Shown here piece after piece: positions 26,298 to 35,724 of a DNA stretch of 64,000 nt (positions are counted from its first letter, which is position 1; each line of letters opens with the position of its first letter). This stretch comes from Arenibacterium halophilum (GTDB taxonomy: Bacteria; Pseudomonadota; Alphaproteobacteria; Rhodobacterales; Rhodobacteraceae), in contig NZ_VCPC01000002.1 of assembly GCF_005938225.1 (NCBI RefSeq), positions 1,240,001 to 1,304,000 of the forward strand. The letters are read 5' to 3'. A program made the translations under genes and the position numbers. The notes beneath the pieces are model-generated. The model worked only from the letters and a program-made list of their open reading frames with translations, made no database searches and was not told where the DNA came from.

Positions 26298-27161
26298 TCA
26301 GCGTTTCGAAGGTCCGCGCAGTAATGCGCCGTTGAATTCCGCCCCGAAAATCAGGATCACCGCGATCAGATACAGGAAGATCAGCGCCGCCATCGCCCCG
26401 GCCAGCCCCGCATAGGTCGCGTTGTAATCCGCGAAATAGGCTATGTAGAGCGAGAACCCCCATACCGCCGCGATCCACAGCGCGATGGTCAGCCCAACCC
26501 CGGGCCACACATCGACAAAACGATGCCGCAACCCAGGCAGCCAGATATGGCAGGCTGACACGGCAAAGGTCAGAAACGTCAGCGTCACCACGAATTTCAG
26601 GGAATCGTTGTTCAGCAAATTGCTGAACCGGTTCTCGACCGGGTCCGGCACCACCTCGGCGATATAGCGAAAGTATGCAGGCAGCCCCACGCCCACAGTC
26701 AACCCGACGATGATCAGCCCGCCGCCCACCAGGACAAACACCACAGCCACGAACCGCGTTTTCCAGAACGGACGCGGGTCGTAATCACGATAGGCCGAAC
26801 TGATTGCGATGCGCACCGCATCTACCCCGTTCGAGGCGAAATACAGCGCCACCAGCCCACCGAGGGTCATCAGGCTGGTGCTGTCGGTTTTCACCACCGC
26901 GCGAATCTCGGCCACGATGGGGGCGGCGATATCGTCGGGCCAGACGCCAAAGATGATCTGGATCAGGTCATCGATTTCAACTTCGCCGGTCATCGCGCCC
27001 GCCAGCGCGACGACAAAGAGGATAAAGGGAAACACCGCCAGCATCACCGACATGGCGACGTGACTTGCCATGACAAAACCGTTGTTGCGATTCATCCGGC
27101 CAATGGCCGCCCACAGCGCCCGGGCCCATGTCAGGGGGAATGTCTCAACCGGGTCGCTCAT
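26298..27161 (-). CDS. YihY/BrkB-family inner membrane protein
   Basis: A 287-residue polytopic membrane protein. About six transmembrane segments are visible, including HVAMSVMLAVFPFILFVVALAG, where a helix starts after NNGFVMASH, and VSACHIWLPG near the middle. The family pattern of conserved Gly and Pro is present (LGGLVALYFASNGVD). ATG at 27161 gives the normal N-terminus (the upstream frame is unlike coding sequence). YihY proteins are of uncertain function, possibly transport or envelope stress; they are not RNases despite older 'ribonuclease BN' labels. Confidence 0.88.
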   Translation of the reverse strand: MSDPVETFPLTWARALWAAIGRMNRNNGFVMASHVAMSVMLAVFPFILFVVALAGAMTGEVEIDDLIQIIFGVWPDDIAAPIVAEIRAVVKTDSTSLMTLGGLVALYFASNGVDAVRIAISSAYRDYDPRPFWKTRFVAVVFVLVGGGLIIVGLTVGVGLPAYFRYIAEVVPDPVENRFSNLLNNDSLKFVVTLTFLTFAVSACHIWLPGLRHRFVDVWPGVGLTIALWIAAVWGFSLYIAYFADYNATYAGLAGAMAALIFLYLIAVILIFGAEFNGALLRGPSKR

Positions 27162-27252
27162 GTCCCCGCTATAACGTGCCCCTGCCCTCCATACCATCCC
27201 ACAGTCGGCAGGGATTGCGCCGCCGCGCTTTTGCGGCCACGGTCGGCGCATC

Positions 27253-28386
27253 ATGCTTGCCCCGTCCCCCGGTGGCCCGCTGTTTCTGGGCCACGACATC
27301 TATCGCAATTCGACCTACGGCAGCCGCCATCCGCTGGCGATTCCGCGCGTGCCGTCGGTGATTGATCTGTGCCGCACCCTGGGGTGGCTCCCGCAATCGG
27401 CCTATCGCACCAGCCCCCGCGCGCGGCCCGCCGCGCTGCAGGCCTTTCACACGCCAGCCTATGTCGCCGCGTTGCAGGCGGCCGAGGCCACGCAATCCGT
27501 CAGCGACGACATTCGCCAGCAGCACGGGCTGGGCACCCTGTCGAACCCGGTCTACCCTGAAATGTTTCGCCGCCCTGCCACCTCTGCCGGAGGGGCGCTT
27601 CTGGCGGCCGAACTGGTCGCCCATGGCGGCACCGTGTTCCACCCCGCGGGCGGCACGCACCACGGGTTGCCCGACCGGGCCAACGGCTTCTGTTTCCTGA
27701 ACGATCCGGTTCTGGCGATCCTGGCCCTGCGCCGCCTGGGCGTGGATCGCGTGGCCTATGTGGATATCGACGCACATCATTGTGACGGCGTGGCCCATGC
27801 CTTTGCGGAAGTACCCGAGGTGCTGATGGTGTCCACCCACGAAGCCGACCGCTGGCCGTTTACCGGCACGCTGTCCGAACGCCTGTGCGGCAACGCGCTG
27901 AACCTGCCGTTGGAGCGGAGCGCGGGCGATGGCGATGCCGCAATGGCGCTGGATTCTCTGATCCTGCCAGTGGTCCAGGCGCATCGCCCCGGCGCCATCG
28001 TGTTGCAATGCGGATCCGATGCGGTAGCAGAAGACCCGCTTTCGCGGCTGGAATGGACGAATGCCGCCCATCGCCGCACCGTGGCCGCGCTGATGGGCCT
28101 TGGCATCCCGATGCTGGTGACCGGCGGGGGCGGCTATAACCCGTGGTCGGTGGCGCGCTGTTGGAGCGGCATCTGGGCCGTGATCTCTGGGCGGGAAATC
28201 CCCGACAGGCTCGATCCATCGGCGCAGGCCGTGTTGCGGGGACTGACATGGCACCGCCGCGCCGGACAGCGCCCGCCTGAGCATTGGTATACCACTCTGG
28301 CGGACCCGCCCGGCGCACCCGGCATTCTTGACAGCACGCGCGCCAGCGTGGCCGCCCTGCGCGCGCATCTGAAAGCGGTAATCTAG
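27253..28386 (+). CDS. Histone-deacetylase-family amidohydrolase (AcuC/HDAC-like)
   Basis: A 377-residue zinc-dependent deacetylase of the arginase/HDAC fold. Active-site segments: GGTHHGLPDRANGFCFLND with the His pair, VAYVDIDAHHCDGV with the zinc Asp and His, then LQCGSDAV, where the usual second zinc Asp is preceded by Gly-Ser, and the GGGGYNPW loop with the Tyr. All three zinc ligands and the Tyr appear present. Substrates may be acetylated protein lysines, polyamines or small amides. It converges with the next gene by 4 bp. Confidence 0.9.
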   Translation: MLAPSPGGPLFLGHDIYRNSTYGSRHPLAIPRVPSVIDLCRTLGWLPQSAYRTSPRARPAALQAFHTPAYVAALQAAEATQSVSDDIRQQHGLGTLSNPVYPEMFRRPATSAGGALLAAELVAHGGTVFHPAGGTHHGLPDRANGFCFLNDPVLAILALRRLGVDRVAYVDIDAHHCDGVAHAFAEVPEVLMVSTHEADRWPFTGTLSERLCGNALNLPLERSAGDGDAAMALDSLILPVVQAHRPGAIVLQCGSDAVAEDPLSRLEWTNAAHRRTVAALMGLGIPMLVTGGGGYNPWSVARCWSGIWAVISGREIPDRLDPSAQAVLRGLTWHRRAGQRPPEHWYTTLADPPGAPGILDSTRASVAALRAHLKAVI

Positions 28387-28706
28387 CCGCGCGCCATGCA
28401 ATCGGCCAAGGCGCGTTCATATTTCTTGGCCTTGGCGGCCTCGCGCCGTTCCACGCTGTAGGATCCGGCGAAGGGCGGCGAAGCGGGGCTTGTCGCGCCC
28501 CGGCTGCGGCCCACCCCAATCGCCACGGATCCGCCGATCCGCGCAGTAAATGGGCCGATATTGAAGCTGGGGATCCGGCCACCGTAATAACCGCTGACCT
28601 CACGCGCGCGGTTATCGCATCGGTCGCGCAGGGTATCTGCCCGGGGCGCGCCTGTGCTTGCCAGCACCGCCGCAAGGGCGGTTACAATCATCATGGCGTG
28701 GCGCAT
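28383..28706 (-). CDS. Secreted small hypothetical protein
   Basis: A 107-residue protein with a signal peptide (MRHAMMIVTALAAVLASTGAPRADT). The mature region has two Cys (DRCDNRAREV and near the end LADCMARG), which may form a disulfide, and a Gly/Ser-rich middle (IGPFTARIGGSVAIGVGRSRG). AAGGAA lies 6 nt before the ATG at 28706. No family is recognised. Confidence 0.6.
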   Translation of the reverse strand: MRHAMMIVTALAAVLASTGAPRADTLRDRCDNRAREVSGYYGGRIPSFNIGPFTARIGGSVAIGVGRSRGATSPASPPFAGSYSVERREAAKAKKYERALADCMARG

Positions 28707-28866
28707 GCGGCGTTCCTTTTTTACCTGGGGCACGCCAGAGATAGGCGCACGGGCACGTCCTGCCAACCCGCGCGGCCCAATGCGGCGGCATCGCGCCACA
28801 GGCCAAGCGGTGGACATTCACCGGCGCGCCCTATGATATGCCGGAACCACGAATTGAGGGCCGCGC

Positions 28867-29517
28867 GTGCAACTGCAAATCGACCAGATCACCAAGACCT
28901 ACCCCGGCGCCCCTGCCCCTGTTCTGCAAGACGTTTCGCTGACGCTGGACGCTGGCGCCACTCTGGCGTTGACCGGTGAAAGCGGTAGCGGCAAAAGCAC
29001 GCTGCTGCATCTGACCGGGGCACTCGACACCTTTGACAGCGGAGACATCCGGCTGGGCAAGACCGCCTATTCCACCCTCACCGAGGCACAGCGCGCCGAT
29101 CTTCGTCGCACCCAAGTTGCTTTGGTGTTTCAGCAATTCAACCTTGTCGGATCAATGACCGTGGCGGCCAACCTGCGCTTTCACGCCCGTCTTGCCGGGC
29201 GGGACGATCCGGCGTTTGCCGATGATCTGGCGCACAAGCTGGGGCTCGAGGCGCTGGGGCACGCCTACCCCGAACAACTGTCGGGCGGGCAACAGCAGCG
29301 TGTCGCCATCGGCCGGGCGCTCGCGATGCGACCCGCGCTGCTGCTGGCGGATGAACCCACCGGCAATCTTGACGAAGCGACGGGCGACGCGGTGCTTGAT
29401 CTGATGCTGGACCTCGTGCACGACAGCGGCTGCGCGCTGCTGCTCGTCACCCATTCGACCCGGATCGCGGCACGGCTGGACGCGCGGTTGCACCTGTCGC
29501 GCGGGCGGCTGAAATGA
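28867..29517 (+). CDS. ABC transporter ATP-binding protein (LolD/MacB/AttE type)
   Basis: A 216-residue ATPase. Walker A is GESGSGKST (37-45), followed by a Q-loop in FQQFN, the signature LSGGQQQR, Walker B LLLADEPTGNLD and an H-loop VTHS. This type pairs with FtsX-like permeases that work on lipids, lipoproteins or peptides from the periplasmic side. The start is GTG with GAGGG upstream. It overlaps the permease gene by 4 bp (ATGA). Confidence 0.92.
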   Translation: MQLQIDQITKTYPGAPAPVLQDVSLTLDAGATLALTGESGSGKSTLLHLTGALDTFDSGDIRLGKTAYSTLTEAQRADLRRTQVALVFQQFNLVGSMTVAANLRFHARLAGRDDPAFADDLAHKLGLEALGHAYPEQLSGGQQQRVAIGRALAMRPALLLADEPTGNLDEATGDAVLDLMLDLVHDSGCALLLVTHSTRIAARLDARLHLSRGRLK

Positions 29518-31925
29518 GAGGCGCCGCCTGGTCGGCGCTGTTCCGCCACTGGCGGCGGCAACCGCTGCAACTGCTGGTGCTGGTGATCGGGCTGTCGCTG
29601 GCGACCGGCCTGTGGTCGGCGGTTCAGGCGATCAATGAACAGGCGCGGGCCAGTTATGATCGCGCCACCGCGCAAAGCACGCTGGCCTTTCGCGAAACGC
29701 TGCGTGCGCCCTCGGGGGTTATCCCGTTGCAGACATACATCGCGTTGCGCCGTGCCGGGTGGCAGATTTCGCCGGTTCTGGAAGGGCGCTATCGGCTGGG
29801 CGATACATGGGTCACGCTGCGGGGCGTCGACCTGACCAGCTATCCGCTGCTACCGGCCGACCGGGACTCCACAACCGAAACCACCGATCTGTACGCGGCG
29901 ATGATCGCCCCCGGACAACTGTTCACCGATCTCCAAACAGCGGCGTTGACAGGCGAAACACCCGGCCTGCCTCCCATTGTGGGCAGCACCGATATTACCG
30001 CCGGCACCGCGCTGACCGATATCGCGGTGGCCGCGCGGCTGCTACAGGCGCCGGACAGGCTAAGCTATCTGATGGTGCTGCGCGACCAGCCTATGGGGCT
30101 GCCGCCGATTGCCGAAATCGCGCCGGACCTGATTGCCGAGCCCGCTGATCCGGGTGCCGATGCCGCGCGTTTGACCGACAGCTTTCACCTGAACCTCACC
30201 GCCTTCGGGTTGCTGTCATTCGCCGTGGGGCTGTTCATCGTGCACGGCACCGTTGGGCTGGCGTTTCAACAACGCCGCGCGATGTTTCGGACCCTGCGCG
30301 CGCTGGGGCTGCCCTTGCGCACGCTGGTTGCGCTGGTGATGGGGGAACTGCTTGTGATTGCGCTGGTGTCCGGCGTGCTTGGGCTGATCCTTGGGTATGG
30401 CATCGCAGCGGCCCTTTTGCCCAATGTCGCGGCCACGCTGCGCGGTCTGTACGGCGCGAGTGTTGACGGTGGGCTGGTGCTGCGCCCGGCCTGGGCGGCG
30501 GCGGGACTGGCGATGGCGCTGGTGGGGACCGCAATTGCCGGGGCGCAGGGGGTCTGGCGGCTGTATCGTCTGCCGCTGCTTGCCGCCCCCGGCGTGCAGG
30601 CATGGAGCGCGGCACAGGGGCGTGGGGCGCAGATCGCGGCGGGGTTTGGCGTGGCTTTGGCCCTGGCCGGCGTTGCGTTGCATGTGTCCCTGCCGGGACT
30701 GATCGGAGGTTTCGCGCTGCTGGGTGGGTTGCTGTTGGGCGCGGCCCTGGCGCTGCCGCTGTTGCTGGGTACCGTGCTGACGCTGCTGGCGCGGTTGCTT
30801 AGTGGCCCGGTGGCCGATTGGGTCTGGGCCGATCTGCGCGCCCAACTGCCCGGTCTGTCACTGGCTCTGATGGCGCTGCTACTGGCGCTGGCGACCAACA
30901 TCGGTGTCGGAACGATGGAGTCGAGCTTTCGCACCACCTTTACCGGCTGGCTCGATCAACGGCTGGCCTCCGAGTTGTACGTTACGGCCCGCACCACGGA
31001 CCAGGGGGACGAGATCGAGCAATGGCTGCGCCCGCGCGCCCGCGCCATTCTGCCGATCCGGTCGGTCCCCGCACAGCTGAATGGGCGGCCCGGCGCGATC
31101 TATGGGGTTGTCGACGACCCGACCTATCGCGACAACTGGCCCCTGATTGCCGCCCAAGCCAACGTTTGGGACGTGGTGGCGCAGGGCCAGGGCGCGCTGA
31201 TCAACGAACAACTGGCCCGGCGCGCGAACCTGTGGCCGGGCGACCGCGTCACGCTGATGCCGGACTGGGCGCTGCCGGTGGCCGGAGTCTATTCCGACTA
31301 TGGCAACCCGAAACCCCAGGCGATGGTGTCTCTGCCCGCCCTGCTGGCCCGCGCGCCCGAAATCGAAAACCGACGCTTCGGCATTCGCATCGCGCCCGAT
31401 CAGGCCGCCACATTGGCAGAGGACCTGCGCCGCGAATTCCAGCTCAGTTCCATCGATCTGGTGGATCAGGCGCAACTCAAGGCACGCTCGGTCGCGGTGT
31501 TTGAAAACACATTCGTCGTCACCGGGGCGTTGAATGTGTTGACCCTTGGCGTGGCGGGGTTTGCCATTCTGACCAGCCTGTTGACCCTCTGGACCCAGCG
31601 TTTGCCGCAGGTGGCGCCTGTCTGGGCGCTGGGCCTGTCGCGGGCGCGGCTGGCGCGGCTTGATCTGCTGCGCAGCCTGGTTCTGGCCGGGGTGACCGGT
31701 TTTCTCGCGCTGCCCCTGGGGCTGATTCTGGCATGGATCCTGCTGAACCGGATCAACACCGCCGCCTTTGGCTGGCAATTGCCGATGTTCCTGTTTCCTG
31801 CCGACTGGATCCGCCTGTGGCTGCTGGCACTGGCCGCCGGTGCACTGGCGGGCGCCCTGCCCGCCCGGCGTCTGCGGCGCGTGCCGCCTGCCGAACTGCT
31901 GAAAGTCTTTGCCAATGAACGCTAG
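29514..31925 (+). CDS. FtsX-family ABC permease, duplicated (AttF/G-like)
   Basis: An 803-residue inner-membrane protein. An N-terminal helix is followed by a large periplasmic MacB-PCD-like region, then FtsX transmembrane blocks (about residues 220-460) and a second periplasmic region plus a terminal FtsX block near 660-790. The two FtsX regions suggest a fused pair. Such permeases do not carry substrate through a channel but couple ATP use to work in the periplasm. The neighbours (ATPase and AttH-like protein) form an AttEFGH-like cassette. Substrate unknown. Confidence 0.88.
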   Translation: MRGAAWSALFRHWRRQPLQLLVLVIGLSLATGLWSAVQAINEQARASYDRATAQSTLAFRETLRAPSGVIPLQTYIALRRAGWQISPVLEGRYRLGDTWVTLRGVDLTSYPLLPADRDSTTETTDLYAAMIAPGQLFTDLQTAALTGETPGLPPIVGSTDITAGTALTDIAVAARLLQAPDRLSYLMVLRDQPMGLPPIAEIAPDLIAEPADPGADAARLTDSFHLNLTAFGLLSFAVGLFIVHGTVGLAFQQRRAMFRTLRALGLPLRTLVALVMGELLVIALVSGVLGLILGYGIAAALLPNVAATLRGLYGASVDGGLVLRPAWAAAGLAMALVGTAIAGAQGVWRLYRLPLLAAPGVQAWSAAQGRGAQIAAGFGVALALAGVALHVSLPGLIGGFALLGGLLLGAALALPLLLGTVLTLLARLLSGPVADWVWADLRAQLPGLSLALMALLLALATNIGVGTMESSFRTTFTGWLDQRLASELYVTARTTDQGDEIEQWLRPRARAILPIRSVPAQLNGRPGAIYGVVDDPTYRDNWPLIAAQANVWDVVAQGQGALINEQLARRANLWPGDRVTLMPDWALPVAGVYSDYGNPKPQAMVSLPALLARAPEIENRRFGIRIAPDQAATLAEDLRREFQLSSIDLVDQAQLKARSVAVFENTFVVTGALNVLTLGVAGFAILTSLLTLWTQRLPQVAPVWALGLSRARLARLDLLRSLVLAGVTGFLALPLGLILAWILLNRINTAAFGWQLPMFLFPADWIRLWLLALAAGALAGALPARRLRRVPPAELLKVFANER

Positions 31926-32988
31926 CCTTGCCGCAATTCTGCTTTGGCTGACCCCGCTCGCCTGTACCGCGCAGGGCTTTGCCGGGTTGGGCACCACCGC
32001 GGACGGGTTCACCACGCCGCACCCCGAAACCGCGCTGGACTTTCCCGCCGACCACGGCGCGCATCCCGATTTCCGGATCGAGTGGTGGTATCTGACCGCC
32101 ACGCTGCACGGCGACGACGGGCAGGACTATGGCGTCCAATGGACGTTGTTCCGGTCGGCCCTTCGGCCCGAACGCGATGACCTGCAAACCGGATGGGACA
32201 GCCCGCAAATCTGGATGGGACATGCCGCGCTGACCTCGGCCCGGTTTCATCATATGGCCGAGCGATTGGCCCGCGGCGGCATCGGTCAAGCCGGGGTTTC
32301 CGCCACCCCCTTCTCGGCCCGTATCGACGACTGGACCATGGCCAGCCCAGATCCCGAAGGCATCGACCGGCTGACCCTGACCGCGCGTGGCGACGCCTTT
32401 GTCTATGATCTGTCGCTGGAGGCTCAAGGCCCGCTGGTCCGCCACGGGGCAGATGGCTATTCCGTCAAATCGCGCGAAGGCCAGGCCAGTTACTATTACA
32501 GCCAGCCCGCCTATAAAGTGACAGGCACGATTGCAACCGATGCAGGCGAAGTGCCTGTCACAGGTCAGGGCTGGCTGGATCGGGAATGGTCCTCGCAACC
32601 TCTGGCCGAAGGGCAAACCGGTTGGGACTGGTTCTCGTTGAGTTTTGACAGCGGCGCGCGGTTGATGGCCTTCCGGCTGCGCGATGGCGACGCTGGCTTT
32701 ACTTCGGCCACGTGGATCGGGCCCGACGGCAGCGTGACCCCCTATGGCGACGGTGCCGTCGCCCTGACCCCACTTGCGACCAGCGAGGTGGCCGGCCGGA
32801 CGATCCCGACGCGCTGGCAGGTCACCATGCGTGCCCGTGATCTGGACGTGACCGTTTCCGCCCTGAATTCGCAGGCGTGGATGGACACATCCTTTGCCTA
32901 TTGGGAGGGCCCGGTTGGGGTTTCAGGCAGCCATGACGGGCGCGGCTATCTGGAGATGACGGGATACGAACAAACCATTGCAAAGTGA
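31915..32988 (+). CDS. AttH/CrtC-like lipocalin-type secreted protein
   Basis: A 357-residue secreted protein (signal peptide ending TACTAQG-like, read as LACTAQGFAG). It has the double-lipocalin fold of the CrtC/AttH family: FPADHGAHPDFRIEWWYLTATL, then YGVQWTLFRSAL, then GQGWLDREWSSQPL and GWDWFSLSFDSG. Carotenoid 1,2-hydratase (CrtC) is related, but no carotenoid gene is near, and a periplasmic partner for the ABC cassette is much more likely. ATG at 31915 overlaps the permease stop by 11 bp. Confidence 0.85.
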   Translation: MNASLAAILLWLTPLACTAQGFAGLGTTADGFTTPHPETALDFPADHGAHPDFRIEWWYLTATLHGDDGQDYGVQWTLFRSALRPERDDLQTGWDSPQIWMGHAALTSARFHHMAERLARGGIGQAGVSATPFSARIDDWTMASPDPEGIDRLTLTARGDAFVYDLSLEAQGPLVRHGADGYSVKSREGQASYYYSQPAYKVTGTIATDAGEVPVTGQGWLDREWSSQPLAEGQTGWDWFSLSFDSGARLMAFRLRDGDAGFTSATWIGPDGSVTPYGDGAVALTPLATSEVAGRTIPTRWQVTMRARDLDVTVSALNSQAWMDTSFAYWEGPVGVSGSHDGRGYLEMTGYEQTIAK

Positions 32989-33187
32989 CCTTATTGTTGC
33001 AAAAGTGAAAACAAAACTCAATAAACAGCCCCATTCCCCCACTCCGATGCAGCATAAGGACAGGGCCGCGACAGTCCGAACGCTTAACCCAACTGAACCA
33101 TCGGCAAAGAAGCAACGCGAGGGGCGCGGTAGAATTGTGAAGCGCGCCCTCTCGTTATAGAACGAGACTGTCGAAGAGGAGACCCGC

Positions 33188-33946
33188 ATGCCCTTTGCCC
33201 CGCCCGTCACCGGCCGTCCGCTGCGGCTCTACGTGCTCGATTACGGACTGTTTCGTGTTCATTCCGGGCCGCGCGATGTTGGGATCCAAGGGTATCTGAT
33301 TTCAACCGATGCGGATGAACACATTCTGATCGACACCGGGTTTCCCCAGAAATACGCCGACGATGCAAATGCCGCCACGGCCGAGGACAAACTGGGCAGC
33401 TTTGGCAAGGTGCTGGAGTGCACCAACGAGAACATGCCCGCCGCGCAGCTGGCCCGGGCCGGGCTCGATCTGGAGGATATCACCCTGATGATCCAGACCC
33501 ACACCCATATCGACCACGTCGGCCATATGGATGCCTGCCCGCAGGCTCCGATCCTGATCGCCGCTGACGAACGCGCTCTTGCAAGACCGCTTTACTGGGG
33601 CAAGGTGCAGCCGATGACCTGGCCCGACCGCGAGTATCTACTGGTCGAGGACGATTGCGAGATCGGCCCCGGTTTGCAGGTGCTGTTCGTGCCCGGCCAT
33701 GCGCCGGGCCAGATTGCAATAATGGTGGAGCTGCCCGATACCGGACCTGTTCTGCTGACATCGGATGCGATTTCGCGCCCGACCGAGTTCGACGACCGCT
33801 TTGCGGGATCATGGGACGCGCCACTGGCGCTTTACCATGCGAAACGTCTGATACGGCTGGCTGAAGAGCGGGATGCCAAGGTGATCTATGGCCATTGCCC
33901 CGAGCAGTGGAAAACCCTGGCCAAAGCGCCCGAGTTCCTGAGTTGA
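33188..33946 (+). CDS. MBL-fold metallohydrolase (N-acyl homoserine lactonase-like)
   Basis: A 252-residue zinc hydrolase. The motif HTHIDHVGH carries His105, His107, Asp109 and His110. Later metal ligands are GHAPGQ (His), TSDAIS (Asp) and YGHCPEQW (His). Its N-terminus (LYVLDYGLFRVHS) resembles AiiA-type lactonases, which open quorum-sensing lactones, but the same fold hydrolyses many esters and thioesters. No signal peptide, so cytoplasmic. GAGGAG precedes the ATG. Confidence 0.85.
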   Translation: MPFAPPVTGRPLRLYVLDYGLFRVHSGPRDVGIQGYLISTDADEHILIDTGFPQKYADDANAATAEDKLGSFGKVLECTNENMPAAQLARAGLDLEDITLMIQTHTHIDHVGHMDACPQAPILIAADERALARPLYWGKVQPMTWPDREYLLVEDDCEIGPGLQVLFVPGHAPGQIAIMVELPDTGPVLLTSDAISRPTEFDDRFAGSWDAPLALYHAKRLIRLAEERDAKVIYGHCPEQWKTLAKAPEFLS

Positions 33947-34494
33947 GCCGCGTCCCTTCGGCATGGGTGGCGGCGATCGCGCTGGCCGCCGGGCTGACCT
34001 GTTCGCCGGGTAAGGAGCTGAGGGCGCAGGATGCCACGGAATCCGAGATTGCGCGCACCTTGCTGGCCAGCCTTCAGGCGGAATCCTTTGAGCGCAACCG
34101 CGAGATCTGCGGCAAGATCGGACTCACGCGCGATGGCACCTTTGTCGTATCAAGGCCCCACGTTGGAGGCCGCAACGGTTGCTGGCCCCGACGTCCGGGC
34201 GGCGCGCGTCGGGTGACGGCCAGCTATCACACCCATGGCGGGTTCGATCCCGGGACCGACAGTGAATTGCCCTCGCCACAGGATGTCTATTCGGACATGC
34301 ATTCGGGCACCAACGGCTATGTCGCCACGCCGGGCGGTCGGTTCTGGTATATCGATGGCACCAGCGGATCTGTCTATCAGCTCTGCGCCCCCGGCTGCCT
34401 GCCCAGCGACCCGCGTTTCATGCCCGGGCTCTTCGGCGAGATACGCGCGTTTTATACGCTGGAGCAACTCGAGCAACGGCTGGCCGGGTTCTAG
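33943..34494 (+). CDS. DUF4329 secreted protein, JAMM-like motif
   Basis: A protein of about 183 residues. After an N-terminal hydrophobic segment (VAAIALAAGLTCSPGKE, a possible signal or lipobox-like site at Cys) comes a DUF4329 domain: SYHTHGGFDPGTDSE, LPSPQDVYSDMHSG, GYVATPGGRFWYID. The HxH...SxxD arrangement looks like the metal site of JAB/JAMM peptidases. DUF4329 often ends Rhs or toxin proteins, but here it is a small stand-alone protein. The start TTG at 33943 overlaps the upstream stop (TTGA); no ATG exists in the frame near it, so the start is uncertain. Confidence 0.7.
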   Translation: MSRVPSAWVAAIALAAGLTCSPGKELRAQDATESEIARTLLASLQAESFERNREICGKIGLTRDGTFVVSRPHVGGRNGCWPRRPGGARRVTASYHTHGGFDPGTDSELPSPQDVYSDMHSGTNGYVATPGGRFWYIDGTSGSVYQLCAPGCLPSDPRFMPGLFGEIRAFYTLEQLEQRLAGF

Positions 34495-34536
34495 AACGCC
34501 AGCTTCGCTGTGCTTTTTGCACGTTCAGGGGCCAAA

Positions 34537-34592
34537 GGGGGCGCTGCCCCCGTCCCCGCGGGATTGCCCCGGGATATATATGCCTTAAAGAG
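34537..34592 (-). repeat. Dispersed three-hairpin repeat, copy 3 (diverged)
   Basis: Minus-strand copy, with GGGGGC-GCT-GCCCCC near its left end, a middle CCCCGCGGGA and an AT segment, GATATATATGCC, where others have ATATTTGGCC. It is the most diverged copy and lies 42 bp after the DUF4329 stop. The rest of the 317-bp gap up to 34811 shows nothing else I can name, apart from AT-rich promoter-like sequence near 34770-34800. Confidence 0.6.
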
Positions 34593-34811
34593 TCCGGAAC
34601 GGTGTCCACCGCGTCCAAACGCCCCCACAGAACACACGGCAAGCGGGTTTATGCCGATCAAAACTCCACAATGACGTGCAGGCCCCTCTATTGTCGCCAG
34701 TTCGCGAACCCTGCGCCGCCTTTTGGCAGCAATGACATTGCGATACGGCCCATAGGCGCCTAGCATACTTGCCATTAAAACCAGAGTATTCCCGCTTTTT
34801 AGGGCGACCAC

Positions 34812-35624
34812 ATGTTGACAGGACCAATGCCAATTCTCGGGCGATATGTCATAGCGCGTGGCCTGCTGGTCGCAGCCTGCCTGATGTCGGGTGGCGCGGC
34901 GCAGGCGGGCGACCCGCCGTTCAGCTCCACCGCCGACACGGTTTTCGACATCATCCGCGCCGAAGACACTTCGGATTTTCTGTGCCTCGACTATCAGGGG
35001 CGCGAGCGGCGGCAGATGTGGGACAAACGGCGCGACGATGAGGACGATTACGACACCTTCCTGTTTCGCGCCTATTTCAGCGCGGGCCCCGCAATCGACA
35101 TTATCCTGAACCCGGAATTCGGCACCGAAGAGGACGCCCGCGCCGAGGCGATGCGCTATACCGGCGGCCTTGGGCGGCTGCCGCTGATCCTGCGCGAAGG
35201 GATCGCCCAGTTCGGTATTCACAAGGGGGACAGATCGTTCCACGGCGGGCCCGGCAAGATTTTCATGTATCAGGACAAGGCCAGCCTGCGCATCGCCCAG
35301 AACAAGCTGGAGGAATCCATTCTGCATGAGGCGGTCCATGCCTCGATCGACGCGCGCTGGCGCGACGATCCCGCGTGGCGGGCCGCCCAAGACGCCGACC
35401 CCGGCTTTGTCACCCGCTATGCCGCCGACAACCCCGAACGCGAGGACCTGGCGGAATCCATCCTGTTCGCGCTGGCCCTTCTGCGCCACCCCGGGCGTAT
35501 TCCGCCGGTGGACAGTGCCGACATCCTGCGCGTGATGCCAAACCGGATCGATGTTGTCGAAACCATCCTTGAAACGCCCGGCACGGTTGCGCAGGCCCCG
35601 TTACCGCCGGATACTTGCCGCTAG
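34812..35624 (+). CDS. Secreted zincin-like protein with HExxH motif
   Basis: A 270-residue exported protein (signal peptide ending GGAAQAG). The metal motif is LHEAVHASID (HEAVH, residues 172-176), with downstream Glu211 and Glu215 in EDLAESILFA as a possible third ligand, as in gluzincins. The N-terminal half has acidic FDIIRAEDTSDFLCLDY. No family name is recognised, but the motif, with flanking helices, is persuasive for a metallopeptidase-like fold. Substrate unknown. ATG 34812 is preferred (AGGG 7 nt upstream); ATG 34827 is possible. Confidence 0.65.
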   Translation: MLTGPMPILGRYVIARGLLVAACLMSGGAAQAGDPPFSSTADTVFDIIRAEDTSDFLCLDYQGRERRQMWDKRRDDEDDYDTFLFRAYFSAGPAIDIILNPEFGTEEDARAEAMRYTGGLGRLPLILREGIAQFGIHKGDRSFHGGPGKIFMYQDKASLRIAQNKLEESILHEAVHASIDARWRDDPAWRAAQDADPGFVTRYAADNPEREDLAESILFALALLRHPGRIPPVDSADILRVMPNRIDVVETILETPGTVAQAPLPPDTCR

Positions 35625-35724
35625 GTGACGCGGGACACAGTCCGAATCACGGCGCGGGTGCATTTTTCACCTGCGTTCAGGCCGCTGGCCAAATCAATTT
35701 GAAGAGAAGACAGGAGACATTCAC

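Noticed and set aside
31915-32988. Carotenoid 1,2-hydratase (crtC)
   Set aside because: Only the fold is shared; it has a signal peptide and is fused in an operon with an ABC cassette, and no carotenoid gene is present.
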